DNA of 64,000 bases from Falsiroseomonas ponticola (GTDB lineage: Bacteria; Pseudomonadota; Alphaproteobacteria; Acetobacterales; Acetobacteraceae), in assembly GCF_016805305.1 (NCBI RefSeq), contig NZ_JAERQN010000005.1, forward strand, positions 372,001 to 436,000, read 5' to 3'. The number at the start of each line of letters is the position of its first letter. Position 1 is the first letter of the stretch. A program made the position numbers and the translations under genes. The notes beneath the pieces are model-generated. The model had not been told where the DNA came from. It made no database searches and saw only the letters and a program-made list of their open reading frames with translations. Positions 1-10,782 of this stretch are shown here, in pieces.

Positions 1-285
1 CATGCCGCGCGCGCCCCAGAGCATGGCGTTGTTGGCGGGCAGGCCGCGGGCGAAGCGCAGCGTGTTCTCCAGCACGATTCCCTTCTGCCGATCGACGCCC
101 TGCAGCAGCGCGATGTCCACCGCGGCCACGCGCGGCACCGGCGCCAGCCGCGCGGGCGGGCCGGGATGCCAGACGAAGGCGTCGGCCCCCTGCAGGCTCG
201 GCGCCGGCGGGGGCGGGGGGGCCAGGCGTTCCAGCGCCTCCGCGATACGGGTCAGGGTGGGGAGGAGGGCATGCGGATCGGACAA
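1..285 (-). CDS. DUF815-family AAA ATPase, N-terminal part (cut by window edge)
   Basis: The minus strand encodes the first 95 residues of a protein whose rest lies left of the window. Near the edge it reads LRFARGLPANNAMLWGARGM, which matches the region leading into the Walker A loop of DUF815 P-loop ATPases. An in-frame stop lies at 304-306 and the only usable start after it is TTG at 285. This start is inferred, since no clear ribosome site precedes it. The gene is divergent from yajC, a pairing known in Rhodospirillales relatives. DUF815 proteins are AAA-type ATPases of unsettled cellular role. The Walker A lysine lies outside the window, so catalytic integrity cannot be checked. Confidence 0.72.
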   Translation of the reverse strand, partial: MSDPHALLPTLTRIAEALERLAPPPPPAPSLQGADAFVWHPGPPARLAPVPRVAAVDIALLQGVDRQKGIVLENTLRFARGLPANNAMLWGARGM

Positions 286-442
286 GGCGGTGGCCCCGGT
301 TGGTCAGCGGATGAAGGGGAAAGGCGCGGGAACCTAGGGCAATATGCGCCGGGATGAAATCATCCGGGCCCGGTTCCTGCCCGCGATCCAGGGACGCCCG
401 CGCCCGGCGGCGGGCGGCGTGCGCCGGGCCGGGGCGGGTGCC

Positions 443-497
443 GGCCGCCCCGCTGCCCGCCCCGCTGCCCGCCCCGCTGGCCGCCCCGCTGCCCGCC
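443..497. repeat. 12-base GC-only tandem repeat in the DUF815/yajC gap
   Basis: A 12-base unit of the form (g/c)-g/c-ccgccccgct is repeated about 4.6 times (units at 443-454, 455-466, 467-478, 479-490 and a partial copy to 497). It sits in the 312-base gap 286-597, which has no convincing gene. Apart from this repeat and a possible promoter at 513-541, I see nothing else in that gap. The repeat could be slippage-prone, but no function is implied. Confidence 0.7.
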
Positions 498-512
498 GAT
501 GCGCGCGGGCGC

Positions 513-541
513 TTGGCCGCCGCGGGAAGTCCAGGCTATCT
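513..541 (+). promoter_or_regulatory. Possible sigma-70 promoter of yajC
   Basis: A TTGGCC hexamer at 513-518 and a CTATCT hexamer at 536-541 are separated by exactly 17 bases, and the -10-like box lies 56 bases before the yajC ATG. In a region this GC-rich the ctatctag stretch stands out. Both boxes are imperfect, so this is a candidate only. Confidence 0.3.
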
Positions 542-597
542 AGCGCGCCGAAGCGCCGTCCCGCGGCGCAAGCCCCCCAAGAAAGCCGGACGCACCG

Positions 598-936
598 ATG
601 TTCATCTCGCCTGCCTACGCCCAGACCGCCGATGGCGGCACGGCCGCCGTCATCATGCAGCTGCTGCCGCTGATCCTGATCTTCGCGGTCTTCTACTTCC
701 TGCTGATCCGGCCCCAGCAGAAGAAGATGAAGGAACACCGCGCGCTGCTCGGCCAGCTGAAGCGCAACGACAAGGTCGTCACCGCCGGCGGCATCGTCGG
801 CACCATCTCCAAGGTCCGCGACGACAGCGACGAGATCGAGGTGGAGATCGCCCCCGGCGTGCGCGTGACGGTGGTGCGCGGCACCATCGCCAGCGTGGTG
901 AAGCCGCCGGAGCCGGCGAACGACACCAAGGCCTGA
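598..936 (+). CDS. yajC: Preprotein translocase accessory subunit YajC
   Basis: This 112-residue protein has the YajC layout: a short N-terminus ending in AYAQ, one membrane segment at about residues 20-40 (MQLLPLILIFAVFYFLLIRP), the signature RPQQKKMKEH, then a cytoplasmic beta-rich domain containing NDKVVTAGGIVGTI. YajC binds the SecDF complex that assists protein export through SecYEG in the inner membrane. Length and motifs are normal for the family. In many bacteria secD and secF follow directly. Here a hairpin with a T-run closes the unit and the next gene is an unrelated hydrolase, so secDF must lie elsewhere. Confidence 0.95.
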   Translation: MFISPAYAQTADGGTAAVIMQLLPLILIFAVFYFLLIRPQQKKMKEHRALLGQLKRNDKVVTAGGIVGTISKVRDDSDEIEVEIAPGVRVTVVRGTIASVVKPPEPANDTKA

Positions 937-954
937 GGGCACCCGTTGGTGCCA

Positions 955-986
955 GGGGGGCGGGCCGCAAGGTCCGCCCCCTTTTT
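955..986 (+). terminator. Rho-independent terminator after yajC
   Basis: A G-rich arm at 957-966 pairs with 971-980 around a GCAA tetraloop and is followed by CTTTTT at 981-986. It begins 20 bases after the yajC stop. The stem contains one G-T pair. This is a standard intrinsic terminator and separates yajC from the following hydrolase gene. Confidence 0.8.
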
Positions 987-1083
987 CATGCGCGCATGGC
1001 GGCCCTTCGGAGGCATGCGCCCCGCGCGCGGGACAGGGTCCGGCCCGGGTGGCAGAAGGGGCGCCCATCCGAGGAGTGCGACC

Positions 1084-1680
1084 ATGGCCGAACCGAAGAC
1101 CCTGCTGCAGCTGGCCGGCGCCAGCCTGGCCCCGCCCGCGCTGGCGGAGGCGGTGCTGCTGGTGATCGACGCGCAGGGCGAATACCGCACCGGCCGCCTG
1201 CCGCTGGAGGGCATCGAGGAATCGCTGCCCGTCCTGGCCGCCCTGGTCGCCCGCGCCCGCGCCGGCGGCGCCGTGGTGATCCATGTCGCGCATAAGGGCC
1301 GCGCCGGCGGGCTGTTCGACCGCGATGCCGCGGGCGGCGCCATCCTGGCCGAGGTCGCGCCCGCGGAGGGCGAGGCGGTGGTGGAGAAGCCGCTGCCCAA
1401 CGCCTTCGCGGGCACGGACCTGGCGCAGCGCCTGGCCGCCATCGGCCGGAAGGAGCTGATCGTGGCGGGCTACCAGACGCATATGTGCGTCAGCTCCACG
1501 GCGCGGGCGGCGCTCGACCTCGGCTATCGCGTGACGGTGCCGCATGATGCCTGCGCGACGCGGGCGCTGCCCGATGCGCTGGGCGGGCCCGCCATCAGCG
1601 GCGCGGCGATCCACCGCCACGCTTTGGCCGAATTGGCGGACCGTTTCGCCGTGGTGCTGCCGGCGGCGTCGATCGGCTGA
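1084..1680 (+). CDS. Isochorismatase-family cysteine hydrolase
   Basis: The 198-residue product has the isochorismatase-like fold pattern: an early VLLVIDAQGEY carrying the catalytic Asp, a central VIHVAHKG with the Lys, and GYQTHMCVSSTARAALDLGY with the nucleophile Cys. A cis-peptide-type GYQTHMC loop is typical of the nicotinamidase/N-carbamoylsarcosine amidase superfamily. The ATG at 1084 is chosen because GAGGAG precedes it. An upstream in-frame extension from 946 crosses the yajC terminator and is improbable. Substrate cannot be told from sequence; many relatives hydrolyse small amides. It appears monocistronic and converges on sodB. Confidence 0.88.
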   Translation: MAEPKTLLQLAGASLAPPALAEAVLLVIDAQGEYRTGRLPLEGIEESLPVLAALVARARAGGAVVIHVAHKGRAGGLFDRDAAGGAILAEVAPAEGEAVVEKPLPNAFAGTDLAQRLAAIGRKELIVAGYQTHMCVSSTARAALDLGYRVTVPHDACATRALPDALGGPAISGAAIHRHALAELADRFAVVLPAASIG

Positions 1681-1684
1681 GGGC

Positions 1685-1716
1685 ACGAAAAAGGGCGCCG
1701 GATCGCTCCGGCGCCC
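1685..1716 (-). terminator. Rho-independent terminator of sodB
   Basis: Perfect 9-base arms at 1693-1701 and 1708-1716 enclose a 6-base loop. Read on the minus strand the hairpin is followed by five T residues (a-run at 1688-1692 on the plus strand). It lies 25 bases beyond the sodB stop. The stem may also end the convergent hydrolase transcript, but the T-run serves the minus strand. Confidence 0.85.
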
Positions 1717-1740
1717 CCATCGCTTGGACCCTTGAAGGGT

Positions 1741-2379
1741 TCAGGCCGCCTGGCCGCTGCTCAGGCCGCCCTTGTCCATCAGCCCCTCGACCACTTCCCA
1801 GTCCACGAGCTTGTTCAGGAAGTTGTCGAGGTAGTTCGGGCGGACGTTGCGGAAATCCAGGTAGTAGGCGTGCTCCCACACATCCACGCCGAGGATCGGC
1901 GTGCCCTCGCCCGTCGCGACGGGGTTGGAGCCGTTCGGGGTCTTGGTGACCTTCAGCTTGCCGTCGGCGCCGATGATCAGCCAGGCCCAGCCGGAGCCGA
2001 ACTGCGTCACGCCGGCCTGCTTGAAGGCCTCCTTGAACGCGGCGAGGCCGCCGAGATCGCTGTCGATCTTCGCGGCCAGCTTGCCCGGCAGCTTGTCGCC
2101 GCCGCCCTTGGGCGACATCACCTGCCAGAACAGGATGTGGTTCCAGTGCTGGCCGGCCTGGTTCAGCACGGGCAGGCCGTCGGCGCCGGCCTTGCCGGCT
2201 TCGGCCACGATCTGCTCCAGCGTCTTGCCGGCCAGGCCCTTGGATTCGATCAGGCCGTTCAGCGCCGTCACATAGGCGTTGTGGTGCTTGCCGTGATGGA
2301 GCTCGAGCGTCTCCTGGCACATGCCCTGGCCCGCGAGGGCGTTGGTGGAATAGGGCAGGGGCGGCAGGCTGAAGGGCAT
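1741..2379 (-). CDS. sodB: Fe/Mn superoxide dismutase
   Basis: This 212-residue protein is a complete iron/manganese superoxide dismutase, converting superoxide to hydrogen peroxide and oxygen in the cytoplasm. The metal ligands are visible in LHHGKHHNAYV near the N-terminus, GQHWNHILFW in the middle, and the GVDVWEHAYYLDF signature near the C-terminus. Iron versus manganese use cannot be fixed by eye. The MPFSLPPLPY start is typical of alphaproteobacterial SodB, and a GGGAGAG ribosome site precedes the ATG. It is a single gene with its own terminator. No Fur or OxyR site was recognised upstream. Confidence 0.95.
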   Translation of the reverse strand: MPFSLPPLPYSTNALAGQGMCQETLELHHGKHHNAYVTALNGLIESKGLAGKTLEQIVAEAGKAGADGLPVLNQAGQHWNHILFWQVMSPKGGGDKLPGKLAAKIDSDLGGLAAFKEAFKQAGVTQFGSGWAWLIIGADGKLKVTKTPNGSNPVATGEGTPILGVDVWEHAYYLDFRNVRPNYLDNFLNKLVDWEVVEGLMDKGGLSSGQAA

Positions 2380-2515
2380 GGGGGACTCTCCCGTTGGAGG
2401 TTCTTGCCCCCGTGTCGTGCCGGAGGCCGGCGTCTGACCTAGGCGTGGTGGGAGGGAGCGTCAACCGCACCTGCCCACGCTTGCCCGTGCTGCGCGGGAC
2501 GGTCATCAAGCCGCC

Positions 2516-3334
2516 ATGGCCGATGCCCCGCTTTCCCCGATCGCCGCCTTCACCCGGGCGCATGACCCGGACCGCTTCCTGGCGGCGCTGTTCATGCCGC
2601 AGGCGGCGCGGGAGGCCTTCTTCACGCTGATTGCCTTCAACCACGAACTCGCCCGGGCGCGCGAAGCCACCACCAACCCCGTCGCGGCGCTGATCCGCCT
2701 GCAATGGTGGCGCGATGCCGTGGCGGAAGCCGCCGCCGGCCAGCCGCCCCGGCGGCATGAGGTGGCGGCGCCGCTGCATGCCGCGATCGTGTCCGGCGCG
2801 CTGGCGGCGGATGACCTGCTGGGCCTGGTCGATGCGCGGGAGCCGGAGACGGAGGAGGAGGGCATCCCGACGCGGGAGGCCTTCGGCGCCTATCTCCGCG
2901 CCGGGGCCGGCGGCTTCGCGGTGGTGGCCGGGCGGCTGGCGGGCGCGCCGGCGGAGTCGCTGCCGCTGCTGCAACGCCTCGGCGCCCTGCAGGGCCTGGC
3001 CGGGGTGCTGCGCAGCGTGCCGGCCCATGCCGCCCAGGGCCGCTGCCTGCTGCCGCGGGACGCGCTGGCGGAAGCGGGGCTGGCGGCGGAGGCGGTGATC
3101 GCCGATCCCGCCTTGGCCGCGCCGCTGCTGCGCGCCCTGGCGGAGGAAGGCGGCAGCCTGATCGCCAGGGCGATGGCGGAGCCCCTGCCGCGCGCCGCCC
3201 TGCCCGCGGCGCTGCCCGCCGTGCTGGCGCGGCGGGACCTGGCGCGGCTGGCGGCGGGGCGGCCGGTGCCGCGCCCGCGCGGGGCGGGGGACCGCCTGGC
3301 CGTCACCTGGGCCGCCTTCCGCGGGCGGCTCTGA
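2516..3334 (+). CDS. Squalene/phytoene synthase-family protein (NDUFAF6-like)
   Basis: The 272-residue product begins with the squalene/phytoene synthase fold signature (FLAALFMPQAAREAFFTLIAFN, then ALIRLQWWRDAV). Real prenyl synthases need two aspartate-rich DxxxD motifs. Here the first is replaced by FNHELARA and the second is not recognisable. This resembles the non-catalytic branch containing mitochondrial NDUFAF6, a complex I assembly factor, which is common in alphaproteobacteria. A role in respiratory complex assembly is inferred. Only 19 bases separate its stop from the next gene, so the two may be co-transcribed. It is divergent from sodB. Confidence 0.82.
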   Translation: MADAPLSPIAAFTRAHDPDRFLAALFMPQAAREAFFTLIAFNHELARAREATTNPVAALIRLQWWRDAVAEAAAGQPPRRHEVAAPLHAAIVSGALAADDLLGLVDAREPETEEEGIPTREAFGAYLRAGAGGFAVVAGRLAGAPAESLPLLQRLGALQGLAGVLRSVPAHAAQGRCLLPRDALAEAGLAAEAVIADPALAAPLLRALAEEGGSLIARAMAEPLPRAALPAALPAVLARRDLARLAAGRPVPRPRGAGDRLAVTWAAFRGRL

Positions 3335-3353
3335 CCATGCGACGCTGGCGGGG

Positions 3354-4163
3354 ATGATCGACGCCATCCTCCACCAGACCGCGGATGCGGAGGCCTACCT
3401 CCCGATGCTGTCGGCGACGCTGCCGGCCAACCGGGAATTCTGCCGCCGCCACGGCATCCGGCTGGAGGCCTTCATCGGCATCCGCCGCGGCTGCCACCCC
3501 TGGCACGCCGCCTTCAACCGCCTGGCCTTCCTGCGGGACCGGCTGGCGGAGGGGTTCCGCGGCTGGGCGATCTACCTGGATGCCGACGCCTTCGTGGCCG
3601 AGATGGACTTCGACATCGGCGCCTACCTGGCCGCGCGGGCGGGCAGCGCGCTGGTCGTGCCGCCCGGGGCGGGCCGCGGCGACTGGGACGTGAACAGCGG
3701 CGTCATGCTGTGGAACTTCGCGCAGGCGCCGGCGCGCCTGATGGCGGAGCGCTGGATCGCGCTGTTCGATGCCATCCCCGATGCCGCGCTGCGCCAGGCC
3801 GCGGCCTGGGACGAGGTGGAGAACGACCAGCGCCTGCTGCACCGGGTGCTGCAGGCCGACCCGGCCCTGACCGCCACGATCCACCGGGAAAGCGACCAGC
3901 TGATCGGCTACCAGCACAGCCGCTTCATCAAGCAGTTCGTGCGCAACGAGGTGCATACGCAGGAACAGCGCGTGCTGCGCATCGCCCGGCAGGTGGCGAT
4001 CAGCCTGCGGCGGGCAGGGGTCGCGCCCGTGGTGGACGCCGCCCAGGTGATGGCGGCGCATGAGCTGCTGACCGGCGCGCCGCCGCCGACGCTGGAGGCC
4101 GCCTTCGCGGCGCTGGAGGCGCCGGACCTGCCCGCGCTGGCGGCGCGGCTGCGCGGGGCGTAG
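3354..4163 (+). CDS. Glycosyltransferase-like protein (GT8/GT34-type fold)
   Basis: This 269-residue protein has a clear DxD-type metal/nucleotide-sugar site in [17 protein letters not shown] (about residues 66-82), preceded by [11 protein letters not shown]. It also has a [10 protein letters not shown] segment and [12 protein letters not shown], both matching the donor- and acceptor-side motifs of small galactosyl/glucosyl transferases related to the GMA12/MNN10 and GT8 families. No signal peptide or membrane segment is seen, so it should act in the cytoplasm. Donor and acceptor are unknown. It follows the NDUFAF6-like gene closely without an obvious functional link. Confidence 0.75.
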   Translation: MIDAILHQTADAEAYLPMLSATLPANREFCRRHGIRLEAFIGIRRGCHPWHAAFNRLAFLRDRLAEGFRGWAIYLDADAFVAEMDFDIGAYLAARAGSALVVPPGAGRGDWDVNSGVMLWNFAQAPARLMAERWIALFDAIPDAALRQAAAWDEVENDQRLLHRVLQADPALTATIHRESDQLIGYQHSRFIKQFVRNEVHTQEQRVLRIARQVAISLRRAGVAPVVDAAQVMAAHELLTGAPPPTLEAAFAALEAPDLPALAARLRGA

Positions 4164-4226
4164 CGCCATTCCCAGCCGATCCGGTGGCGTGGCATGCTGC
4201 GCGCAACGAACGGGAGAAGCCACGCC

Positions 4227-4979
4227 ATGCCGAACCGCCGCGCCCTGCTGGCCGCGCCGCTGCTGATGCTGCCCGTCGCCGCCCGCGCCCAGGCTGCCCC
4301 CGCCATCTTCGCCGCCGGCGCCACCAAGCATGCGGTGGAGGAATTGCAGGCGCTGGAGCGTGCCGCCGGCCGCCCCGTGCCCAGCGCCGCCTTCGACACC
4401 GTCGGCGCCTTGCGCGACCGCATCCTGGGCGGGGAACGCCCCGCCGTGACGCTGCTGTCCGCCGAGGCCGTGGCCGCGATCCAGGCCCGCGGCATCGGCC
4501 CCGCCGATGGCGCGCTGGATGTGGGGCGCACGGGCGTCGCCCTCGGCGCCCCCGCCGGGCGCCCGGTGCCCGACATCGCGACGCCCGAGGCCTTCCGCGC
4601 CGCGCTGCTGGCCGCCGACAGCATCGCCTATGCCGACCCCGCCCGCGGCGCGACGGCCGGCCGCCACGTGGCCGCGGTGATCGAACGCCTGGGCCTGACG
4701 GAGGCGCTGCGGCCGAAGCTGCGCCTGGTGTCCTTCGGCGTGGAGGGCGTGACGATGGCGAGCCGGGGCGAGGTCTCGCTTGCCTTCAGCCAGGCCACCG
4801 AGATCATCGACCGCCCCGGCGTGCAGCTGGTGGGGCTGCTGCCGGAGGCGCTGAACCTCTGGACCGTCTATCGCGCCGCCATCGTGCAGGATGGCGCGGA
4901 GGCGCGGGCGCTGCTGGCGCTGCTGTCGGGCGAGGCCGCGCGGGCGGCCTATGCGCGGATCGGCTTCCGGCCGGTGTGA
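4227..4979 (+). CDS. Periplasmic substrate-binding protein, ModA-like
   Basis: The 250-residue product starts with a signal peptide ([23 protein letters not shown], split here as Arg-rich n-region, Leu/Ala core and an ARA-QA cleavage site). The mature part has features of type II binding proteins of the molybdate/extracellular solute class: [18 protein letters not shown] at its start, a [10 protein letters not shown] segment and [18 protein letters not shown] near the end. The ATG at 4227 follows GGGAGAAG; an upstream ATG at 4194 would spoil the signal sequence. No ABC permease or ATPase is adjacent, so it is an orphan binding protein. Ligand is unknown. Confidence 0.8.
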   Translation: MPNRRALLAAPLLMLPVAARAQAAPAIFAAGATKHAVEELQALERAAGRPVPSAAFDTVGALRDRILGGERPAVTLLSAEAVAAIQARGIGPADGALDVGRTGVALGAPAGRPVPDIATPEAFRAALLAADSIAYADPARGATAGRHVAAVIERLGLTEALRPKLRLVSFGVEGVTMASRGEVSLAFSQATEIIDRPGVQLVGLLPEALNLWTVYRAAIVQDGAEARALLALLSGEAARAAYARIGFRPV

Positions 4980-4989
4980 CGCGGCGGCG

Positions 4990-7866
<2,877 letters not shown>

Positions 7867-7925
7867 GGGGTCACCGATCGGTCTGGATGGGCCGGAAGGG
7901 CACCGCCCCGCGGAGTCGGGACGGC

Positions 7926-7940
7926 GTTCGCGTCTTGTTC
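7926..7940. promoter_or_regulatory. LexA (SOS) box of alphaproteobacterial type
   Basis: The plus strand reads GTTC, seven bases, GTTC, which is exactly the direct-repeat LexA operator described for alphaproteobacteria. It lies 59 bases before the uvrA start and 134 bases before the ssb start, in the 208-base divergent gap. Damage-inducible control of uvrA, and perhaps of ssb, is inferred from this position. The divergent uvrA-ssb pair with a shared SOS operator is also known in Escherichia coli. Confidence 0.85.
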
Positions 7941-8074
7941 TAGATGATGCGAAGCCCTATAGGTAGTCCCGCATCGAGAATTGCCAGAGTGCCGGGGCGC
8001 GGCGCGTCACGCATGGCTGGCCTGTGGCGTGCCCTGCGCTATAGGGTTCGGCCAAGGATACGAGGGGTGCCGCC

Positions 8075-8653
8075 ATGGCTGGAGTGAACAAGGTTATTCT
8101 CGTGGGGCGCCTCGGCCGCGACCCGGAAGTGCGCAACTTCCAGAATGGCGGCCGCGTGGTGAACCTGCGCCTGGCCACCAGCGAGCGCTACAAGGACCGC
8201 GAGGGCAACCAGCAGGAGCGGACGGAGTGGCACTCCGTCGCCATCTTCAACGAGAAGCTGGGCGAGATCGCGGAGAAGTACCTGCGCAAGGGCTCGGAGG
8301 TCTATGTCGAGGGCCAGCTCGAGACCCGCAAGTGGCAGGACCAGTCGGGCCAGGACCGCTACACGACGGAGATCGTGCTGCGCCAGTTCCGGGGCGAGAT
8401 CGCGCTGCTGGGCGGCCGCGGCACGGGCGGTGAGATGGGCGACCCCGGCGAGGGCGGCGGCGGCTATGCCGGCGGCGGCGGGGGTGGTGGCGGCGGCTAT
8501 GGCGGGGGCGGCGGTGGCCGTTCCGCCGGTGGCGGCGGCCGGTCCTCCGGCGGCTGGGACAATAGCGGCGGCGGCAGCCGCGCGCCCGCCGGCGGTGGCC
8601 GCGGCGGCCCGCCCAAGGGCGGCAGCGACCTGGACGACGACATCCCGTTCTGA
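8075..8653 (+). CDS. ssb: Single-stranded DNA-binding protein
   Basis: The 192-residue product opens with the OB-fold of bacterial SSB ([20 protein letters not shown], then [19 protein letters not shown] and a VEGQL stretch). SSB coats single-stranded DNA during replication, recombination and repair. From about residue 113 comes an intrinsically disordered linker that is almost pure Gly with scattered Tyr, Ser and Arg. The protein ends in the acidic tip DLDDDIPF, which recruits partner proteins. The linker is encoded by a GGC-rich repetitive tract at about 8450-8620 that could be slippage-prone. The gene is divergent from uvrA and shares the LexA box region. Confidence 0.97.
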   Translation: MAGVNKVILVGRLGRDPEVRNFQNGGRVVNLRLATSERYKDREGNQQERTEWHSVAIFNEKLGEIAEKYLRKGSEVYVEGQLETRKWQDQSGQDRYTTEIVLRQFRGEIALLGGRGTGGEMGDPGEGGGGYAGGGGGGGGGYGGGGGGRSAGGGGRSSGGWDNSGGGSRAPAGGGRGGPPKGGSDLDDDIPF

Positions 8654-8655
8654 TC

Positions 8656-9111
8656 GTGCGGGCCGCGGCGGGGCAACCCGCTTCGCGGGCCCGCCCGCGC
8701 CGGGCCATCGCCATCGCGGCGATGGTCCTCGGCGCCCTGGGCAGCATCCCCGTCATCGTCTTCCTGGCGGGGCTCTGGGCCGAGTTCTTCCCGGAGGCCG
8801 CCGGCCTGCTGGGCCTGCCGGGGCTGCGGATCGACAAGGCCCCGCCCGGAGCCGGCGGCCCCTCCCTCATCGATCCCCTGCTGCCGCTGCTCAGCGGCGT
8901 CGTGGCGCCGACGCTCTTCCTCTGGGGGCTGATGCGCCTGCCGCGTAGCGGGGAGGCCCGCCGCCGGGTCACCGCCTGGGCCTTCGCCGCCTTCTGCCTC
9001 GCCACGCCGCTCTTCGTCGGGCTGGTGCTGGCCGTGCCGCTCATCCTGCTGGTGCTGCTGCCCGCGATCGCCGGCTTCCGGCGGGAAGTCCTGCCGCCGC
9101 ATCGCCCCTGA
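8656..9111 (+). CDS. Small integral membrane protein of unknown function
   Basis: This 151-residue reading frame starts with GTG two bases after the ssb stop. After a basic N-terminus (about residues 1-16) it has hydrophobic segments at about 17-43, 73-95 and 107-135, suggesting three or four membrane spans. I do not recognise the family. The tight spacing suggests co-transcription with ssb. The hydrophobic pattern and codon use like the neighbours support a real gene, but the start codon is a guess and functional evidence is absent. Confidence 0.6.
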   Translation: MRAAAGQPASRARPRRAIAIAAMVLGALGSIPVIVFLAGLWAEFFPEAAGLLGLPGLRIDKAPPGAGGPSLIDPLLPLLSGVVAPTLFLWGLMRLPRSGEARRRVTAWAFAAFCLATPLFVGLVLAVPLILLVLLPAIAGFRREVLPPHRP

Positions 9112-9120
9112 TCGCCGCGC

Positions 9121-9136
9121 TGTTCCCCCGGGAACA
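9121..9136. repeat. Inverted repeat between the ssb unit and the RTX gene
   Basis: TGTTCCC and GGGAACA flank a two-base spacer. The element begins 9 bases after the preceding stop and lies 74 bases before the RTX start. As RNA it would be a 6-bp stem with a CCCG loop, a weak terminator without T-run. As DNA it could be a dimeric-regulator operator. The sequence does not decide between these. Confidence 0.5.
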
Positions 9137-9210
9137 CGGCCCCCGCCCCATCCCCCGCCATTCTCCCCCCACGCCGCGGATGGTCGTGGCAGCGGATGAT
9201 GGAGACGACG

Positions 9211-10728
9211 ATGGGCCTGTTCGATCCCAAGGGTGGCGCCGGCGATGACCGCTTCACCACCTGGCGCGCCACCGGCATGTTCGGCGAGTTCATCGACCTC
9301 GGCGAGGGCAACAACGTCGTCCGCGGTTTCGGCGGCGACGACATGATCCTGGGCGGCGATGGCCGGGATTCGATGTATGGCGATGACGGGGACGACTACC
9401 TCCATGGCGGCGGCGGCGCCGACAAGCTCTACGGCGATGCGGGCGACGACGTCCTGTTCGGCCATACCGGCAACGACACCCTCGATGGCGGCGACGGCGA
9501 CGATGAGCTGAAGGGCTTCGAGGATGATGACAGCCTCTCCGGCGGCAACGGCAATGACGACCTCGATGGCGGCATCGGGAACGACACGCTCTCGGGCGGC
9601 GCCGGCGCGGATACGCTGAAGGGCGATACGGGCGAGGACAGCCTGGATGGCGGCGCCGGCAACGATGTCCTGACCGGCGGCCTCGGCGCCGATACGCTGA
9701 AGGGCGGCGCCGGCAACGACCAGATGGATGGCGGCGAGCATGCCGACTGGATGGATGGCGGCACGGGCGACGACTGGATGCAGGGCGGCGACGGCGCCGA
9801 TACGATGTTCGGCGCCGCGGGCAACGACAACCTCTCCGGCGGCACGGCGAATGACAGCCTGGCGGGGGAACAGGGCGACGACGTGCTGGATGGCGGGCAG
9901 GGCTTCGACACCCTCCAGGGCGGCATGGGCGCGGACCTGCTGCGCGGCGGCGATGACGACGACCTGCTGGTGGGCGACGTCGTCGGGGAAGCGGGCTTCG
10001 GCGCCGACACCCTGCAGGGCGGCAATGGCAGGGACACGCTGCAGGGCGCGGGCGGCCATGACCGGCTGGATGGCGATGCGGGGGATGACCTGCTGGAAGG
10101 CGGCGCGGGCAACGACGTGCTGAATGGCGGCGCCGACAATGACCGGCTGCTCGGCGGCGCGGATGACGACACGCTGCGCGGCGATGCGGGGCTGGACACG
10201 CTGGAAGGCGGCAATGGCCGGGACGTGCTGGAAGGCGGCGCGGGCAATGACAGCCTGCTGGGCGGCGCCGATGCGGATGACCTCCGCGGCGGCTCCGGCG
10301 CCGATATCCTGATGGGCGGCACGGGGGCGGACCGGCTGGCGGGCGGCGCCGGGGTCGATCACCTCTTCGGCGGCGCGGAGGCCGACCTCTTCATCTGGAC
10401 GCAGGCGGATATCGGCAGGCCGAGCAGCGCGGGCCAGGTGAAATATGCCGGGGAGCGCGACGTGGTGGAGGATTTCCAGGCCGGGGACCGGCTGGACCTC
10501 TCCGCCATCGATGCCCATCCCGGCGGCGCGGACGATGCCTTCCTCTTCATCGGCACCGACCGCTTCCTGACCGGCGGCAACCAGGGCCAGGTCCGCTACC
10601 AGGCGCAGGGCGCCGATACGCTGGTGCAGGTGGAGATCAACGGGGACGGCATCGCGGATCTGGAGATCGTGCTGACCGGCACCCACGCGCTGCGCTTCGA
10701 CGCGCAGGTGCAGGACTTCATCCTCTGA
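9211..10728 (+). CDS. RTX (hemolysin-type calcium-binding repeat) protein
   Basis: The 505-residue product consists largely of nonapeptide RTX repeats of the form GGxGxDxLx, running from about residue 35 to 395 and forming calcium-filled parallel beta-rolls. The last 100 residues change to a pattern typical of the type I secretion C-terminus (VVEDFQAGDRLDLSAI, ending in LRFDAQVQDFIL). No catalytic domain is present, so it may be a surface or structural protein. Export by a type I system is expected from the family, but no HlyB/HlyD/TolC-like gene is in the window. ATG 9211 is preferred over 9196 and 9199 because TGGAGA lies just before it. Confidence 0.9.
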   Translation: MGLFDPKGGAGDDRFTTWRATGMFGEFIDLGEGNNVVRGFGGDDMILGGDGRDSMYGDDGDDYLHGGGGADKLYGDAGDDVLFGHTGNDTLDGGDGDDELKGFEDDDSLSGGNGNDDLDGGIGNDTLSGGAGADTLKGDTGEDSLDGGAGNDVLTGGLGADTLKGGAGNDQMDGGEHADWMDGGTGDDWMQGGDGADTMFGAAGNDNLSGGTANDSLAGEQGDDVLDGGQGFDTLQGGMGADLLRGGDDDDLLVGDVVGEAGFGADTLQGGNGRDTLQGAGGHDRLDGDAGDDLLEGGAGNDVLNGGADNDRLLGGADDDTLRGDAGLDTLEGGNGRDVLEGGAGNDSLLGGADADDLRGGSGADILMGGTGADRLAGGAGVDHLFGGAEADLFIWTQADIGRPSSAGQVKYAGERDVVEDFQAGDRLDLSAIDAHPGGADDAFLFIGTDRFLTGGNQGQVRYQAQGADTLVQVEINGDGIADLEIVLTGTHALRFDAQVQDFIL

Positions 10729-10737
10729 CCCCCGGGT

Positions 10738-10776
10738 GGGGGCGCCGGGGGGGCGGCCCCGCCCCCTGGCGCCCCC
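10738..10776. terminator. Strong GC hairpin after the RTX gene
   Basis: Nine-base outer arms at 10738-10746 and 10768-10776 enclose further G/C pairing. It begins 9 bases after the RTX stop. There is no T-run, so it is either a weak intrinsic terminator or one of the GC palindromes that recur in this window. It separates the RTX gene from the chemoreceptor promoter region. Confidence 0.5.
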
Positions 10777-10782
10777 GCGGCG

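Noticed and set aside
8497-10686. A 729-codon minus-strand frame over the RTX gene
   Set aside because: The regular nonapeptide repeats of the RTX gene produce a regular antisense pattern; no independent evidence for expression.
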